NCBI GenBank assembly: GCA_947259585.1
Contig: CAMYMV010000022.1
Coordinates: 1 to 64,000 of the forward strand
Length of the DNA: 64,000 nt
Origin: an uncultured Gemmatimonadales bacterium
Lineage (GTDB): Bacteria > Gemmatimonadota > Gemmatimonadetes > Palauibacterales > Palauibacteraceae
Reading direction: 5' to 3'
This document shows, piece by piece, positions 33,996-41,719 of the stretch. Made by a program: the position numbers and the translations under genes. Numbering within the stretch: the first letter of the stretch is position 1; each line of letters opens with the position of its first letter. Under the pieces are notes generated by a model. That model made no database searches, was not told the origin of the DNA, and saw only the letters and a program-made list of their open reading frames with translations.

Positions 33996-35561
33996 TCAGG
34001 GCCGCTCGCGGGACACATTGCCATCCGAATCGCGGCGGAGCCGCTCGACGACCCCGCCGTCAGGGCCGCGCACACGCAGCAGGAGCGGCATGCTGCCGGG
34101 CAGCGAGTGGCTGGCGCAGGCGTGGCAGGGGTCGTACGCACGGAAGGCCATCTCGACCATGTTCAGGATGCCGTCTGAGATCTCGCCGCCCGAGATCAGT
34201 CCCTTGGCCGCCTTGTCGACGCTCATCGCGATGCGGGCCGAGTTGTTCTGGGTGGCGACGATCAGGTTCGCCTTCTCGACGACCCCGCGTTCGTCGGTCC
34301 AGTAGTGGTGGAAGAGCGTCCCTCTGGGTGCCTCGACGACCCCGATGCCCTCGGTCGGGACCTCGGTGGGCAAAGTGCGCACGTCCGGGTCCGTCAGATC
34401 GGGATCGTCCGCGAGCTCCTTCAACCGCTCGGCGGCGTAGAGGAGCTCGACGACCCGGGCCCAGTGGTTGGCCAACGTGTGATGGACCGGCTTTCCGCCC
34501 AGCGTCTCGAAGAACTCCTCGTACGCCTCCTGGGCCAGCGGGGTGGCCATTCCCTCGGAGACGTTGAGCCGGGCCAGCGGGGCCACCGCGTAGATTCCGC
34601 TGTCCGTCCCATCCGCGAAGCCCCGCCAACCCACAGGCTTGAGGTAACAGAACTTGACGTAGCTCCAGGGCTCGACGTGCTCGGCGACCCAGTCGAGGTA
34701 GTCGGCCGCCGCGAACGTCGTGACTTCCTGACCTTCCGGTGAGACCACGCGGATCCCACCATCGTAGAAATTGACCCGGTTCTCATCGTCCACGAGCCCC
34801 ATGTAGTAGGTGCGGTGCGTGAAGTCGTCGGAGGTGATCAGCCCGACGTACTCCTCGTTCTTCAACACGACGTCACGGAAGAGCTGCAACGTGAACTTCC
34901 CGAACTCGACCGCCTCGTCGGCCACCTCCCGGATCTGCTTCTGAAGCTCCGGAGTGATGCGCTTGGCCACCCCGCCGGGCAGGCCGAGGACGGGATGGAT
35001 GACCTTGCCGCCGATCGCGGAGATGACCTCCTCGCGCAGCCGCCGACGCATCGCGATGACCCGTTTGCCGACCTCGGCGCCGACCACGCCGATCACGCCC
35101 AGCACGTTTCGCTCAGCCGCAGGAGCGGTGGGGCCGACGACGAAATCGGGGCCACCCAGGAAGTAGAAGTGGAGTGCGTGATCCTCGGTCATGAAGGCCG
35201 AGTAGACCAGCTCGCGGATCTTCCTGGCGGTCGGCGTGGGCTCCACGCGGTAGAGGTGGTCCAGCGCCTTGGTCGCCGCCATGTGGTGCGCGGTCGGACA
35301 GACGCCACAGATACGCGACGTGATCTGGGGCATCTCCTCGGCCGGCCGGCCCTGCACGAACTTCTCGAAGCCCCTCAGCTCCGGGACCTGGAAGTAGGCG
35401 CGCTCGACCTCGCCCGCCTGGTCGAGGAAGATGTCGATCTTCCCATGTCCCTCCAGGCGGGTGACGGGGTCGATGCTGATGCGGCGTCGGGCATAGGTGG
35501 CGCCGGCCCGCCGGGCGCCTTCGCGCCAGGAGTTCTCGAGTCCCTCGTGCTGATCCGACAT
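33996..35561 (-). CDS. mvhA: group 3c [NiFe]-hydrogenase large subunit
   Basis: The 521-residue subunit carries both nickel-site motifs: RICGVCPTAHH (Cys85, Cys88) near the N-terminus and DPCHACASH (Cys479, Cys482, His485) near the end, plus RISIDPVTRLEGHGKI. After His485 there is a 36-residue tail that may be trimmed by the protease encoded next. The sequence is of the F420-non-reducing MvhA type, consistent with the MvhG, MvhD and HdrABC genes upstream. It oxidises H2 in the cytoplasm and feeds electrons through MvhD to HdrA. ATG 35561 (MSDQHEG) has GGAG eleven bases upstream; the longer frame is a shadow of mvhG. Confidence 0.93.
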   Translation of the reverse strand: MSDQHEGLENSWREGARRAGATYARRRISIDPVTRLEGHGKIDIFLDQAGEVERAYFQVPELRGFEKFVQGRPAEEMPQITSRICGVCPTAHHMAATKALDHLYRVEPTPTARKIRELVYSAFMTEDHALHFYFLGGPDFVVGPTAPAAERNVLGVIGVVGAEVGKRVIAMRRRLREEVISAIGGKVIHPVLGLPGGVAKRITPELQKQIREVADEAVEFGKFTLQLFRDVVLKNEEYVGLITSDDFTHRTYYMGLVDDENRVNFYDGGIRVVSPEGQEVTTFAAADYLDWVAEHVEPWSYVKFCYLKPVGWRGFADGTDSGIYAVAPLARLNVSEGMATPLAQEAYEEFFETLGGKPVHHTLANHWARVVELLYAAERLKELADDPDLTDPDVRTLPTEVPTEGIGVVEAPRGTLFHHYWTDERGVVEKANLIVATQNNSARIAMSVDKAAKGLISGGEISDGILNMVEMAFRAYDPCHACASHSLPGSMPLLLRVRGPDGGVVERLRRDSDGNVSRERP

Positions 35562-35644
35562 CGCTATGTATCTCCAGGCTCTCCAGGCAGCTCTTGTTGG
35601 CTCGCGGGTGTTCTCTCTCGAGCTTGTTCTCTTGACTCGAACTC

Positions 35645-36622
35645 TCAGCTCAGCGTCTTCCGCCGCAGCAGCGAGGCGGGAAGGCCGTAGCGGTAGAAGG
35701 TCCCGACTGGATCCGGGATTCCGTCCAGCACGCTGTCGATCGCTTCCTCGTCGTCTCCCCCGATCAGGGAGGCGATTCCGGAGATCGCCTTTGCGCCGTG
35801 ATCGAGCACTCGGCTCGTAGGACCGGAGCACCCCGAGCAGGGCATGTTTCCGCACACACAGGCGGCGTCGCAGCCCGCGCGCGTGGCCGGCCCGAGGCAC
35901 AGCAGGCCCTGGGCGAGCAGACACGTCTCCTCGTCGATAATCACCTCGTGCGGTCGCTTGAACTCGCTGATCGAGAGGTCCAGCGGCTTCGATTCCCTCC
36001 GCGGGCACTCCTCGCAGACAGCCTGGTCGGGAGCCAACACGGTTCCCTTGGGCGGCAGCTCTCCGGAGAGCAGCGTCGCGACGGCCGCCTGGATCACCTT
36101 CGGGTGCGGCGCGCAACCGGGAATCGCGTAGTCCACGTCGATCACCTGACCCAGCGCCCGAACGGTGTCGTAGAAGCCGGGAAGACTCAGGTCGTAACCG
36201 TTCTCCCGGCTCCGCAGCCTCGGGAGGGTGCCCTCTGGGTTCTCCGTGCTGGGTGACTCCAGATACGCCGCGCGGTAGACCCCCTCCCGGTCGTACAGGT
36301 TGGCCAGGCCCGGAATGCCTCCCAGCTGCGAGCATGCTCCGAAGGCGATCACGAGCTGCGACTTGCGGCGCAGCAGCGAGGCCATCTCCTCCTGTTCGGT
36401 CGTCCGGATCGCTCCGTTGATGAATGACGCCAGAATCGACCCGTCGGGCATGGCCTCGATGTCCGCCCGCTTGAAGTCCAGCGCGACCGGCCACATCACG
36501 ATGTCGACGGCTCCGACGACGTCCAGAATGCCCTCAGCGAGGTCGACGACCGCCTCCTCGCACCCGCCGCACGAGGCGCACCAGTAGAACGCGACCTTGG
36601 GCTTGCCCTCCGGCTTGGTCAT
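35645..36622 (-). CDS. mvhG: group 3c [NiFe]-hydrogenase small subunit
   Basis: The 325-residue subunit starts KPKVAFYWCASCGGCEEAVVDLAEG with the CxxC proximal cluster ligands. Later ligands lie in AFGACSQLGG, IPGCAPHPKV and the C-terminal CEECPRR ... CLGPATRAGCDAACVCGNMPCSGC. It holds three iron-sulfur clusters that carry electrons from MvhA to MvhD. No signal peptide is present, so the enzyme is cytoplasmic. Its start overlaps the mvhD stop by ATGA; 83 bases separate it from mvhA. Confidence 0.92.
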   Translation of the reverse strand: MTKPEGKPKVAFYWCASCGGCEEAVVDLAEGILDVVGAVDIVMWPVALDFKRADIEAMPDGSILASFINGAIRTTEQEEMASLLRRKSQLVIAFGACSQLGGIPGLANLYDREGVYRAAYLESPSTENPEGTLPRLRSRENGYDLSLPGFYDTVRALGQVIDVDYAIPGCAPHPKVIQAAVATLLSGELPPKGTVLAPDQAVCEECPRRESKPLDLSISEFKRPHEVIIDEETCLLAQGLLCLGPATRAGCDAACVCGNMPCSGCSGPTSRVLDHGAKAISGIASLIGGDDEEAIDSVLDGIPDPVGTFYRYGLPASLLRRKTLS

Positions 36623-37188
36623 GGGACCGCGACCTCCTTTGCCGCCGTCTCTCCGGCGATCTCGGGGCTCGGAATCTCCGCGCCCGCCCCCTCGGCGTTC
36701 CGGAACTCCTCCGCCGGGATGCTCAGCTGCAGCGGACCGAGGGCTCGTATGTCCGCGGCCATCTCATCCGCGACCTTTCGGAGCCGATCGGCCTCCGAGG
36801 CGGAGATCCACTCGAGGCGCAGGCGCTCCCTCTCGATGCCGAGGCTCTCGATCACGCGGCGCAGCAGACGGAACCGGCGCAGGGCCTTGTAGTTGCCCTC
36901 CTGGTAGTGACAGTCGCCGGGATGGCAGCCGCCGATCAGCACGCCGTCGGCGCCGCGCGCGAACGCGTGCATGACGAACTGAGGATCGATGCGCCCCGAA
37001 CACATGACCCGCACGACGCGGACGTTCGGGGCGTATCTCATCCTCGAGGTGCCGGCCAGGTCGGCCGCCATGTACGTGCACCAGTTGCAGAACAGCGCCA
37101 CGATTCGGGGCTCGAAATCTTCCGCCGAGGTCTGACTCGTCAGGTCGGCTTGTGGCGCCTGGACCGTCGAATCGGCTTGCTCAAGCAT
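36619..37188 (-). CDS. mvhD: MvhD electron-transfer subunit, [2Fe-2S]
   Basis: The 189-residue protein has the complete MvhD pattern: FCNWCTYMAADLAGTSRMRY, then VMCSGRIDPQFVMHAFARGADGVLIGGCHPGDCHYQEGNYKA, supplying the Cys set for a [2Fe-2S] cluster. MvhD docks the hydrogenase onto HdrA. About 60 residues of helix and an acidic tail follow. ATG 37188 overlaps the hdrA stop by eight bases, as expected in a tightly coupled operon. Confidence 0.92.
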   Translation of the reverse strand: MLEQADSTVQAPQADLTSQTSAEDFEPRIVALFCNWCTYMAADLAGTSRMRYAPNVRVVRVMCSGRIDPQFVMHAFARGADGVLIGGCHPGDCHYQEGNYKALRRFRLLRRVIESLGIERERLRLEWISASEADRLRKVADEMAADIRALGPLQLSIPAEEFRNAEGAGAEIPSPEIAGETAAKEVAVP

Positions 37189-39223
37189 ATGCCAACACCC
37201 CCTCGATCTCCTCGTAGATCTCAGTGTCCTCGAAGAGGTTCTGGACGATCGATCCGGAGGGGCAGGCGGCGACGCACACGCCACAGCCCTTGCATAGCAC
37301 CTCGTTGATCTCCGCCCGGTTCTCCGCGTCATCGTGAAGGATCGCCTGGTAGGGACAGAGCGGGATGCAGGTCTTGCAGCCCGAGCAATCCTCAGCGATC
37401 ACCTGGGCCGTGTTGGGCTCCAGCTCCATGTAGCCTCGGCCGATGAGCGCCAGGGCCTGTCCCGCGGCGGCGCCGGCCTGGGCGACCGTCTCGGGGATGT
37501 CCTTGGGTCCCTGACAGCACCCGGCCAGGTAGACGCCGTCCGTGAACGTGTCGACCGGCGCCAGCTTGGGGTGGCGCTCCATGAACCAGCCGTCGCCGGA
37601 GCAGGTGATGTTGAAGGTCCGCCGGACCTCCTCGGCGTCGTACCGAGGCTCCAGGCCCACCGCCAGGACCAGCATGTCGACCGGAATTCGCCGCACCATG
37701 CCGGCGAGCGTGTCCTCCACGTCCACCAGCAGCTCGCCATCCCCGTCGGCCTGCTGGTAGACGGAGGCGACCTTGCCTCTGATCAGGTGGGTTCCCTCGC
37801 TGGCCACACGCTGGTAGAACTCCTCGAAGCCCTTACCCGGCGTGCGCATGTCGATGTAGAAGTTGTAGACCTCGGCGTCGGTCTTCTCTTTGATGAGGTG
37901 CGCCAGCTTCAGCGAGTACATGCAGCACACCTTGGAGCACCACGGGTTGCTTTTCTGGTTGCGGCTGCCCACGCAGTGCACGATCCCCACGGCGGTAGGC
38001 TTCTCGCCGTCGCGGAGCACGATCTCGCCGCCGGTCGGTCCCGAGGCGTTGACCAGACGCTCCACCTCCAGCGCCGTGTAGACGTTCGGGTAGATCCCGT
38101 AGCCGTAGTGCGGAGAGCGGCGAGCGTCGAAGGTTTGGAAGCCGGTGGCCATGATGATGGCGCCGACGTCCAGGGTCTCGATCCGCTCCTCCTGATCGAA
38201 GAAGATCGCATCCCGGTCGCAAGCCTCGACGCAGGTCTGCTTGCACTTGCCCGAGCTGAACTGGATGCACTGCTCGGGGTCGATCAGAACAACCTGCGGG
38301 ACGGCCTGCGCGTTGGGCAGGTAGATCGGCTTGCGCATGGAGAGCCCGGCGTCGAACTCGTCCTCGAACTTGCCTCGCTTGTAGACGCAGGCGTCGATGC
38401 ACTGTTGGCAGCCGACGCACAGCGACACGTCGATGAAGCGGGGCCGGTGCTTGACGGTGACCTCGTAGCTCCCGACGAAGCCATCCACCTTCACCACCTC
38501 GGTCATCGTCATCAGCGTGATGTTCGGGTGGTTTCTCACCTGCGTCATCTTTGGCGTCAGGATGCAGGCGGCGCAGTCGAGGGTGGGGAAGGTCTTGTCG
38601 AACTGGGCCATGTGTCCGCCGATCGAGGCCTCGCGTTCGATCAGGTAGACATGCTTGCCGCCGTCGGCCAGCGTGAGGGCGGCCGAGATGCCGGCGATGC
38701 CGCCGCCCACCACGAGGACCTCCGGCTTGATCGGCACCCGCCGGGTCTCGAGCGCTTTGTGGTGGTGCACGCGGCGCACCGCCGCCCGGACCAGGTCGAT
38801 GGCCTTGTCGGTGGCCGACTCGCGATCCTCGTGCACCCAGGAGGCATGCTCGCGGATGTTGACCATCTGGAAGAAGAACGGATTCAGTCCTCCCGCGGCG
38901 GTCGCGCCGCGGAAGGTCCCCTCATGCAGGTTGGGCGAGCAGGAGGCGACGACGATACGGTTCAGGCCGAGCTCCTCGATGTCCTCCTTGATCAGCTCCT
39001 GACCCGGATCGGAGCACATGTACTTGTAGTCCCGTGCGATGGTCACGCCCGGCAGCTCGCCAGCCTTTTCCGTCACGCGTTCCACGTCGACAGTGCGCGC
39101 GATGTTGGTCCCGCAATGGCAGACGTAGACGCCGATCCGGATCGGCGGATCGCCGTTGACCGGCGCGCCGTTGGTCTTACCACCACTGGTCGGGCCGGAG
39201 CCGAAGCCGTTCTCACGCAGCAT
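37181..39223 (-). CDS. hdrA: HdrA-like flavoprotein, electron-bifurcating
   Basis: The 680-residue protein has an N-terminal CHCGTNIA domain with MCSDPGQ, then a flavin-binding VVGGGIAGISAA (GGGIAG 173-178) and TLDCAACILTPKM. A ferredoxin-like CVGCQQCIDAC follows (Cys269-279), and at the end come two [4Fe-4S] motifs, CSGCKTCIPLCP and CKGCGVCVAACP. In methanogens and many bacteria HdrA carries the FAD that splits electrons between a ferredoxin and HdrBC. It is single-length here (not a duplicated HdrA), and the partner MvhD is encoded next. Overlaps hdrB by eleven bases. Confidence 0.93.
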   Translation of the reverse strand: MLRENGFGSGPTSGGKTNGAPVNGDPPIRIGVYVCHCGTNIARTVDVERVTEKAGELPGVTIARDYKYMCSDPGQELIKEDIEELGLNRIVVASCSPNLHEGTFRGATAAGGLNPFFFQMVNIREHASWVHEDRESATDKAIDLVRAAVRRVHHHKALETRRVPIKPEVLVVGGGIAGISAALTLADGGKHVYLIEREASIGGHMAQFDKTFPTLDCAACILTPKMTQVRNHPNITLMTMTEVVKVDGFVGSYEVTVKHRPRFIDVSLCVGCQQCIDACVYKRGKFEDEFDAGLSMRKPIYLPNAQAVPQVVLIDPEQCIQFSSGKCKQTCVEACDRDAIFFDQEERIETLDVGAIIMATGFQTFDARRSPHYGYGIYPNVYTALEVERLVNASGPTGGEIVLRDGEKPTAVGIVHCVGSRNQKSNPWCSKVCCMYSLKLAHLIKEKTDAEVYNFYIDMRTPGKGFEEFYQRVASEGTHLIRGKVASVYQQADGDGELLVDVEDTLAGMVRRIPVDMLVLAVGLEPRYDAEEVRRTFNITCSGDGWFMERHPKLAPVDTFTDGVYLAGCCQGPKDIPETVAQAGAAAGQALALIGRGYMELEPNTAQVIAEDCSGCKTCIPLCPYQAILHDDAENRAEINEVLCKGCGVCVAACPSGSIVQNLFEDTEIYEEIEGVLAYA

Positions 39224-40091
39224 GGGCCGCCCTCCTTTCCAGGACGGGGGTCGCGCTCACCACGCAGCGATCGATGCCGAGCTTCTTGGCCGGGACTCCG
39301 AGCGCCAGCCCGAGGATCTGTGAGAAGTAGAGAATCGGGATCGGCTCGAGGTCGTACTCCCGACGCACCTTGCTCTGGTAGACGTCCAGGTTGAAGTGGC
39401 AGAGCGAGCAGATCACCGCGAGAACGTCTGCCCCGCGGGCTTTAGCTTCGTTCAGGAGCCGGTAGACCAGGTGCAGCCCGACCTCCGGCAGCGTTCCCGT
39501 CTGGCTGGCCCCGCAGCAGCGGGTCTTGAACGGGTATTCGACGACTTTGGCGCCGGTCGCCTTCAGCAGCTGATCCATCGTCTGAGGATGGTACTGGTCG
39601 TCGAAGGTGGCGTAGGGTCGCACGATCTGGCAGCCGTAATAGGGAGCGATCTTGAGGCCCTTCAGGGGCTCCTTGACCGCCTCCTTGAGCCGCTCTACGC
39701 CAATGTCCTGCGTCAGGACCTCGAGTGGGTGACGGGCCCGCACCACACCTGCGTAACCCAGTCCGACAGCGTCGAGCGCGTGGCGGACTCGACCGCCCAT
39801 CTCTGCGGACTCGGCCAGGTGGCGGCGCGTCTTCTCGAGGACCAGGTAGCAGGCGTTGCACGGGGTGAGCAGATCCGCATCCTCGCGCTCGGCGAGCGCG
39901 AGGTTCCGGCTCGCCAGTGCGTACGCCTTCCCCTTGTCGATCGACATGTAGGAGGTGGCGCCGCAGCAGTTCCAGTCATCCAGCTCTTCGAGCGGCTCGC
40001 CCAGCGCCGCGAAAACGGCGCGCAGCGATTCGTCGTAGGCCCGGCCGGTACCGCTGAGCGAGCAGCCGGGGTAGTAGGCCAGCTTCTTCAT
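39213..40091 (-). CDS. hdrB: HdrB-like catalytic subunit with CCG domains
   Basis: The 292-residue protein contains two cysteine-rich CCG domains: WNCCGATSYMS ... TPCNACYLVLE, and TRCCGASQTG ... ICSLCHFNLD. In methanogens these bind the noncubane clusters that reduce heterodisulfide; in bacteria the acceptor is not settled. Start ATG 40091 overlaps the hdrC stop (ATGA). Its placement fixes it as the catalytic arm of the Hdr complex. Confidence 0.92.
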   Translation of the reverse strand: MKKLAYYPGCSLSGTGRAYDESLRAVFAALGEPLEELDDWNCCGATSYMSIDKGKAYALASRNLALAEREDADLLTPCNACYLVLEKTRRHLAESAEMGGRVRHALDAVGLGYAGVVRARHPLEVLTQDIGVERLKEAVKEPLKGLKIAPYYGCQIVRPYATFDDQYHPQTMDQLLKATGAKVVEYPFKTRCCGASQTGTLPEVGLHLVYRLLNEAKARGADVLAVICSLCHFNLDVYQSKVRREYDLEPIPILYFSQILGLALGVPAKKLGIDRCVVSATPVLERRAAHAA

Positions 40092-40669
40092 GACACCGCC
40101 TCCGCGTCGCTGCCGACCGCCTCCAGCATCCGGGCCAGGTCGCCGCGGTCCCGGATCGTCTCCTTGCGGAGCGAGAAGCGTCCCGTGCGGACCAGGTCCC
40201 ATCCCAGCCCGACCATTCCGAACATCCGATGGACGCCCGTCTTGAGCAGCAGCTTCATGACCAGCCAGCTCTCGCTGATCCGCCCCCGGTCGGTCACCAT
40301 TCGCCGGAACTCGCGCGCCAGGACCGGGATGGGCAGGTGTGGGGTGTACACCTTCTCCTCGATCGCGCGGCGCTTGAGGGCGTACATGATCTCGGTAACC
40401 GGGATCTGCCGCGGGCACTCCACCGTGCACTGGTAGCAGCTCGTACAGAGCCAGATGGTGAAGCTCCCGAGGACGTCGTCGCGGAAGCCCTCCCGCCCGA
40501 GGTGCATGAGCTGGCGGGGGCTGTAGTCCATGTAGGCGAAGAGGGGACAGCTCGCACTGCACAGGCCGCAGTGCATGCACTCCCGAATCTTCTCCGCACC
40601 GGGCAGGCTCGTGATCCAGCGGGCGAATTCGGGGCTGCGGTCAGCCTCGGTTCGGATGTTCGGCCTCAT
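40088..40669 (-). CDS. hdrC: HdrC-like iron-sulfur subunit
   Basis: The 193-residue protein has two [4Fe-4S] motifs, CMHCGLCSASCP and CTSCYQCTVECP, followed by helical sequence. HdrC passes electrons from HdrA to HdrB. It is the first structural gene after the regulator; the gap to marR is 33 bases. No transmembrane helix, so the complex is soluble. Confidence 0.92.
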   Translation of the reverse strand: MRPNIRTEADRSPEFARWITSLPGAEKIRECMHCGLCSASCPLFAYMDYSPRQLMHLGREGFRDDVLGSFTIWLCTSCYQCTVECPRQIPVTEIMYALKRRAIEEKVYTPHLPIPVLAREFRRMVTDRGRISESWLVMKLLLKTGVHRMFGMVGLGWDLVRTGRFSLRKETIRDRGDLARMLEAVGSDAEAVS

Positions 40670-40702
40670 CGTTCAACCCCTCCCGGGGTCGGTCGTCGCT
40701 TC

Positions 40703-41311
40703 CTACATGGGGCCGCCCACCTCGGACGCGTTGGCCCGACGCCAGCTCGAGTGGTAGGGACACGCGTGCGGGTACCGCTCACGCAGGACGCACTTTCGGC
40801 GGAAGTAGATGCCGCAGCGCATGCACTTCTCGGGCGGGTCTTTGCTCCACGCGACCAGCTGCACGGAGAGTCGGTCCAGAAAGTTGGCGATGTCGCGCAG
40901 CTCGCTCTTGAGGTGTCCCTCGAAGAGCTCTTGGAACATGCCCTTCTTGAGCTCCGCGTAATCCTCGAGGACGCGTTTGCCTTCATCCGTGAGCGAGAGG
41001 TGGAGCGCTCGGCGATCCGCCTCCGCGGCGGTTCGGTGGAGCAGATCCCGCCCGACGAGTCGGTCGACGGCCTTGCTCGCCGCGGCCGGACTCACATCGA
41101 GCAGACGGGCTACGTCGCTGAGGGTGGGGGCCTCAACGAGATCGACGATTTGCAGGAGTTTGAGCTGGCCGAGCGTCAGGAGAGGGTCCCCGTCTTCGGC
41201 AAGCCGTCCCTGGATCAGAGCGTCCATCGTCGAGGCGAAGATCTGCGTGCTTCCGACGAGATCGTTGGCGGCCTCGAGCCAGGTGCGCCGATACCCGTTT
41301 CGAACTTGCAT
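40703..41311 (-). CDS. MarR-family regulator with C-terminal four-cysteine motif
   Basis: The 202-residue protein has a MarR winged helix at about 30-150: LTLGQLKLLQIV, LSDVARLLDVSPAAASKAVDRLVGRDLLHRT, and wing EADRRALHLSLTDEGKRVL. A C-terminal extension not found in ordinary MarR proteins holds Cys163, Cys166, Cys174 and Cys184 (CMRCGIYFRRKC ... HACPYH), spacing C-x2-C-x7-C-x9-C. This can bind zinc or an iron-sulfur cluster. It is the first gene of the hdr-mvh operon, and a palindrome overlaps the -10 box of its own promoter, so autorepression plus control of the hydrogenase genes is likely. The signal (redox, iron, nickel) is inference. Confidence 0.85.
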   Translation of the reverse strand: MQVRNGYRRTWLEAANDLVGSTQIFASTMDALIQGRLAEDGDPLLTLGQLKLLQIVDLVEAPTLSDVARLLDVSPAAASKAVDRLVGRDLLHRTAAEADRRALHLSLTDEGKRVLEDYAELKKGMFQELFEGHLKSELRDIANFLDRLSVQLVAWSKDPPEKCMRCGIYFRRKCVLRERYPHACPYHSSWRRANASEVGGPM

Positions 41312-41361
41312 CGCGCGGTGGCCTCCGAGATGGCAGGGTGGGCCAGGGTCTTTTAAACCAC

Positions 41362-41394
41362 GTTAAATATTAACTTAACCTGGCAAAGTGTCAA
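41362..41394 (-). promoter_or_regulatory. marR-hdr-mvh operon promoter with overlapping palindrome
   Basis: On the minus strand TTGACA (41389-41394) is followed after 16 bases by TAATAT (41367-41372). The perfect palindrome GTTAA-ATA-TTAAC (41362-41374) covers the -10, with an extra TTAAC half-site at 41375-41379. The regulator ATG is about 50 bases downstream at 41311. A repressor on this site would block RNA polymerase, the expected layout for MarR autoregulation. Confidence 0.6.
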
Positions 41395-41719
41395 GGAGGT
41401 TCAAGAAAAAAGGAGGGAGGGAGCCAATCCTTCGGCGCCCGCGGCGAGGAGATATCTACGCCGCCACGGGAGATTGATGCCGAAGAAAAAGGTGAATCTC
41501 ATAACCCTCTATGATATAAACAGTTGAAACACTGGCTCTTGTAGGAGGTCTCCCGGCAATCCAACGCGGGTGGTTCCCGACTGGCGTTATCCAATCAGGG
41601 GGCTCAGAGTATCTCAGACCAGACGAGTAAGCACAACAACTTGCTCCGGCTGTGCTGGCCGGGACTGAACATAGATCTCTTCGACCTCCCCGGTCCGGTG
41701 CATCGGAGCGGGAGGCCCC
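41395..41719 (+). promoter_or_regulatory. divergent leader region of the hyb operon
   Basis: About 325 bases upstream of hybC hold no ORF. An AT-rich section near 41480-41525 (GAAGAAAAAGGTGAATCTC ... TATGATATAAA) is the likely promoter area, but no good -35 box pairs with the TATGAT or TATAAA. Two AGGAGG-like strings (41408-41416 and 41542-41546) are not followed by ORFs. Confidence 0.35.

Noticed and set aside
35562..36494. N-terminal extension of mvhA to the full 832-residue frame
   Set aside because: The extra 311 codons lie opposite in frame to mvhG and have composition of a shadow; a clean start with ribosome site exists at 35561.
37334..39394. 686-residue antisense ORF across hdrA
   Set aside because: Shadow frame opposite hdrA; no family motif.
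41630..41655. A sigma54-type promoter before hybC (GCAC then TTGC)
   Set aside because: The distance between the two elements is six bases instead of five and the GG of the -24 box is absent.
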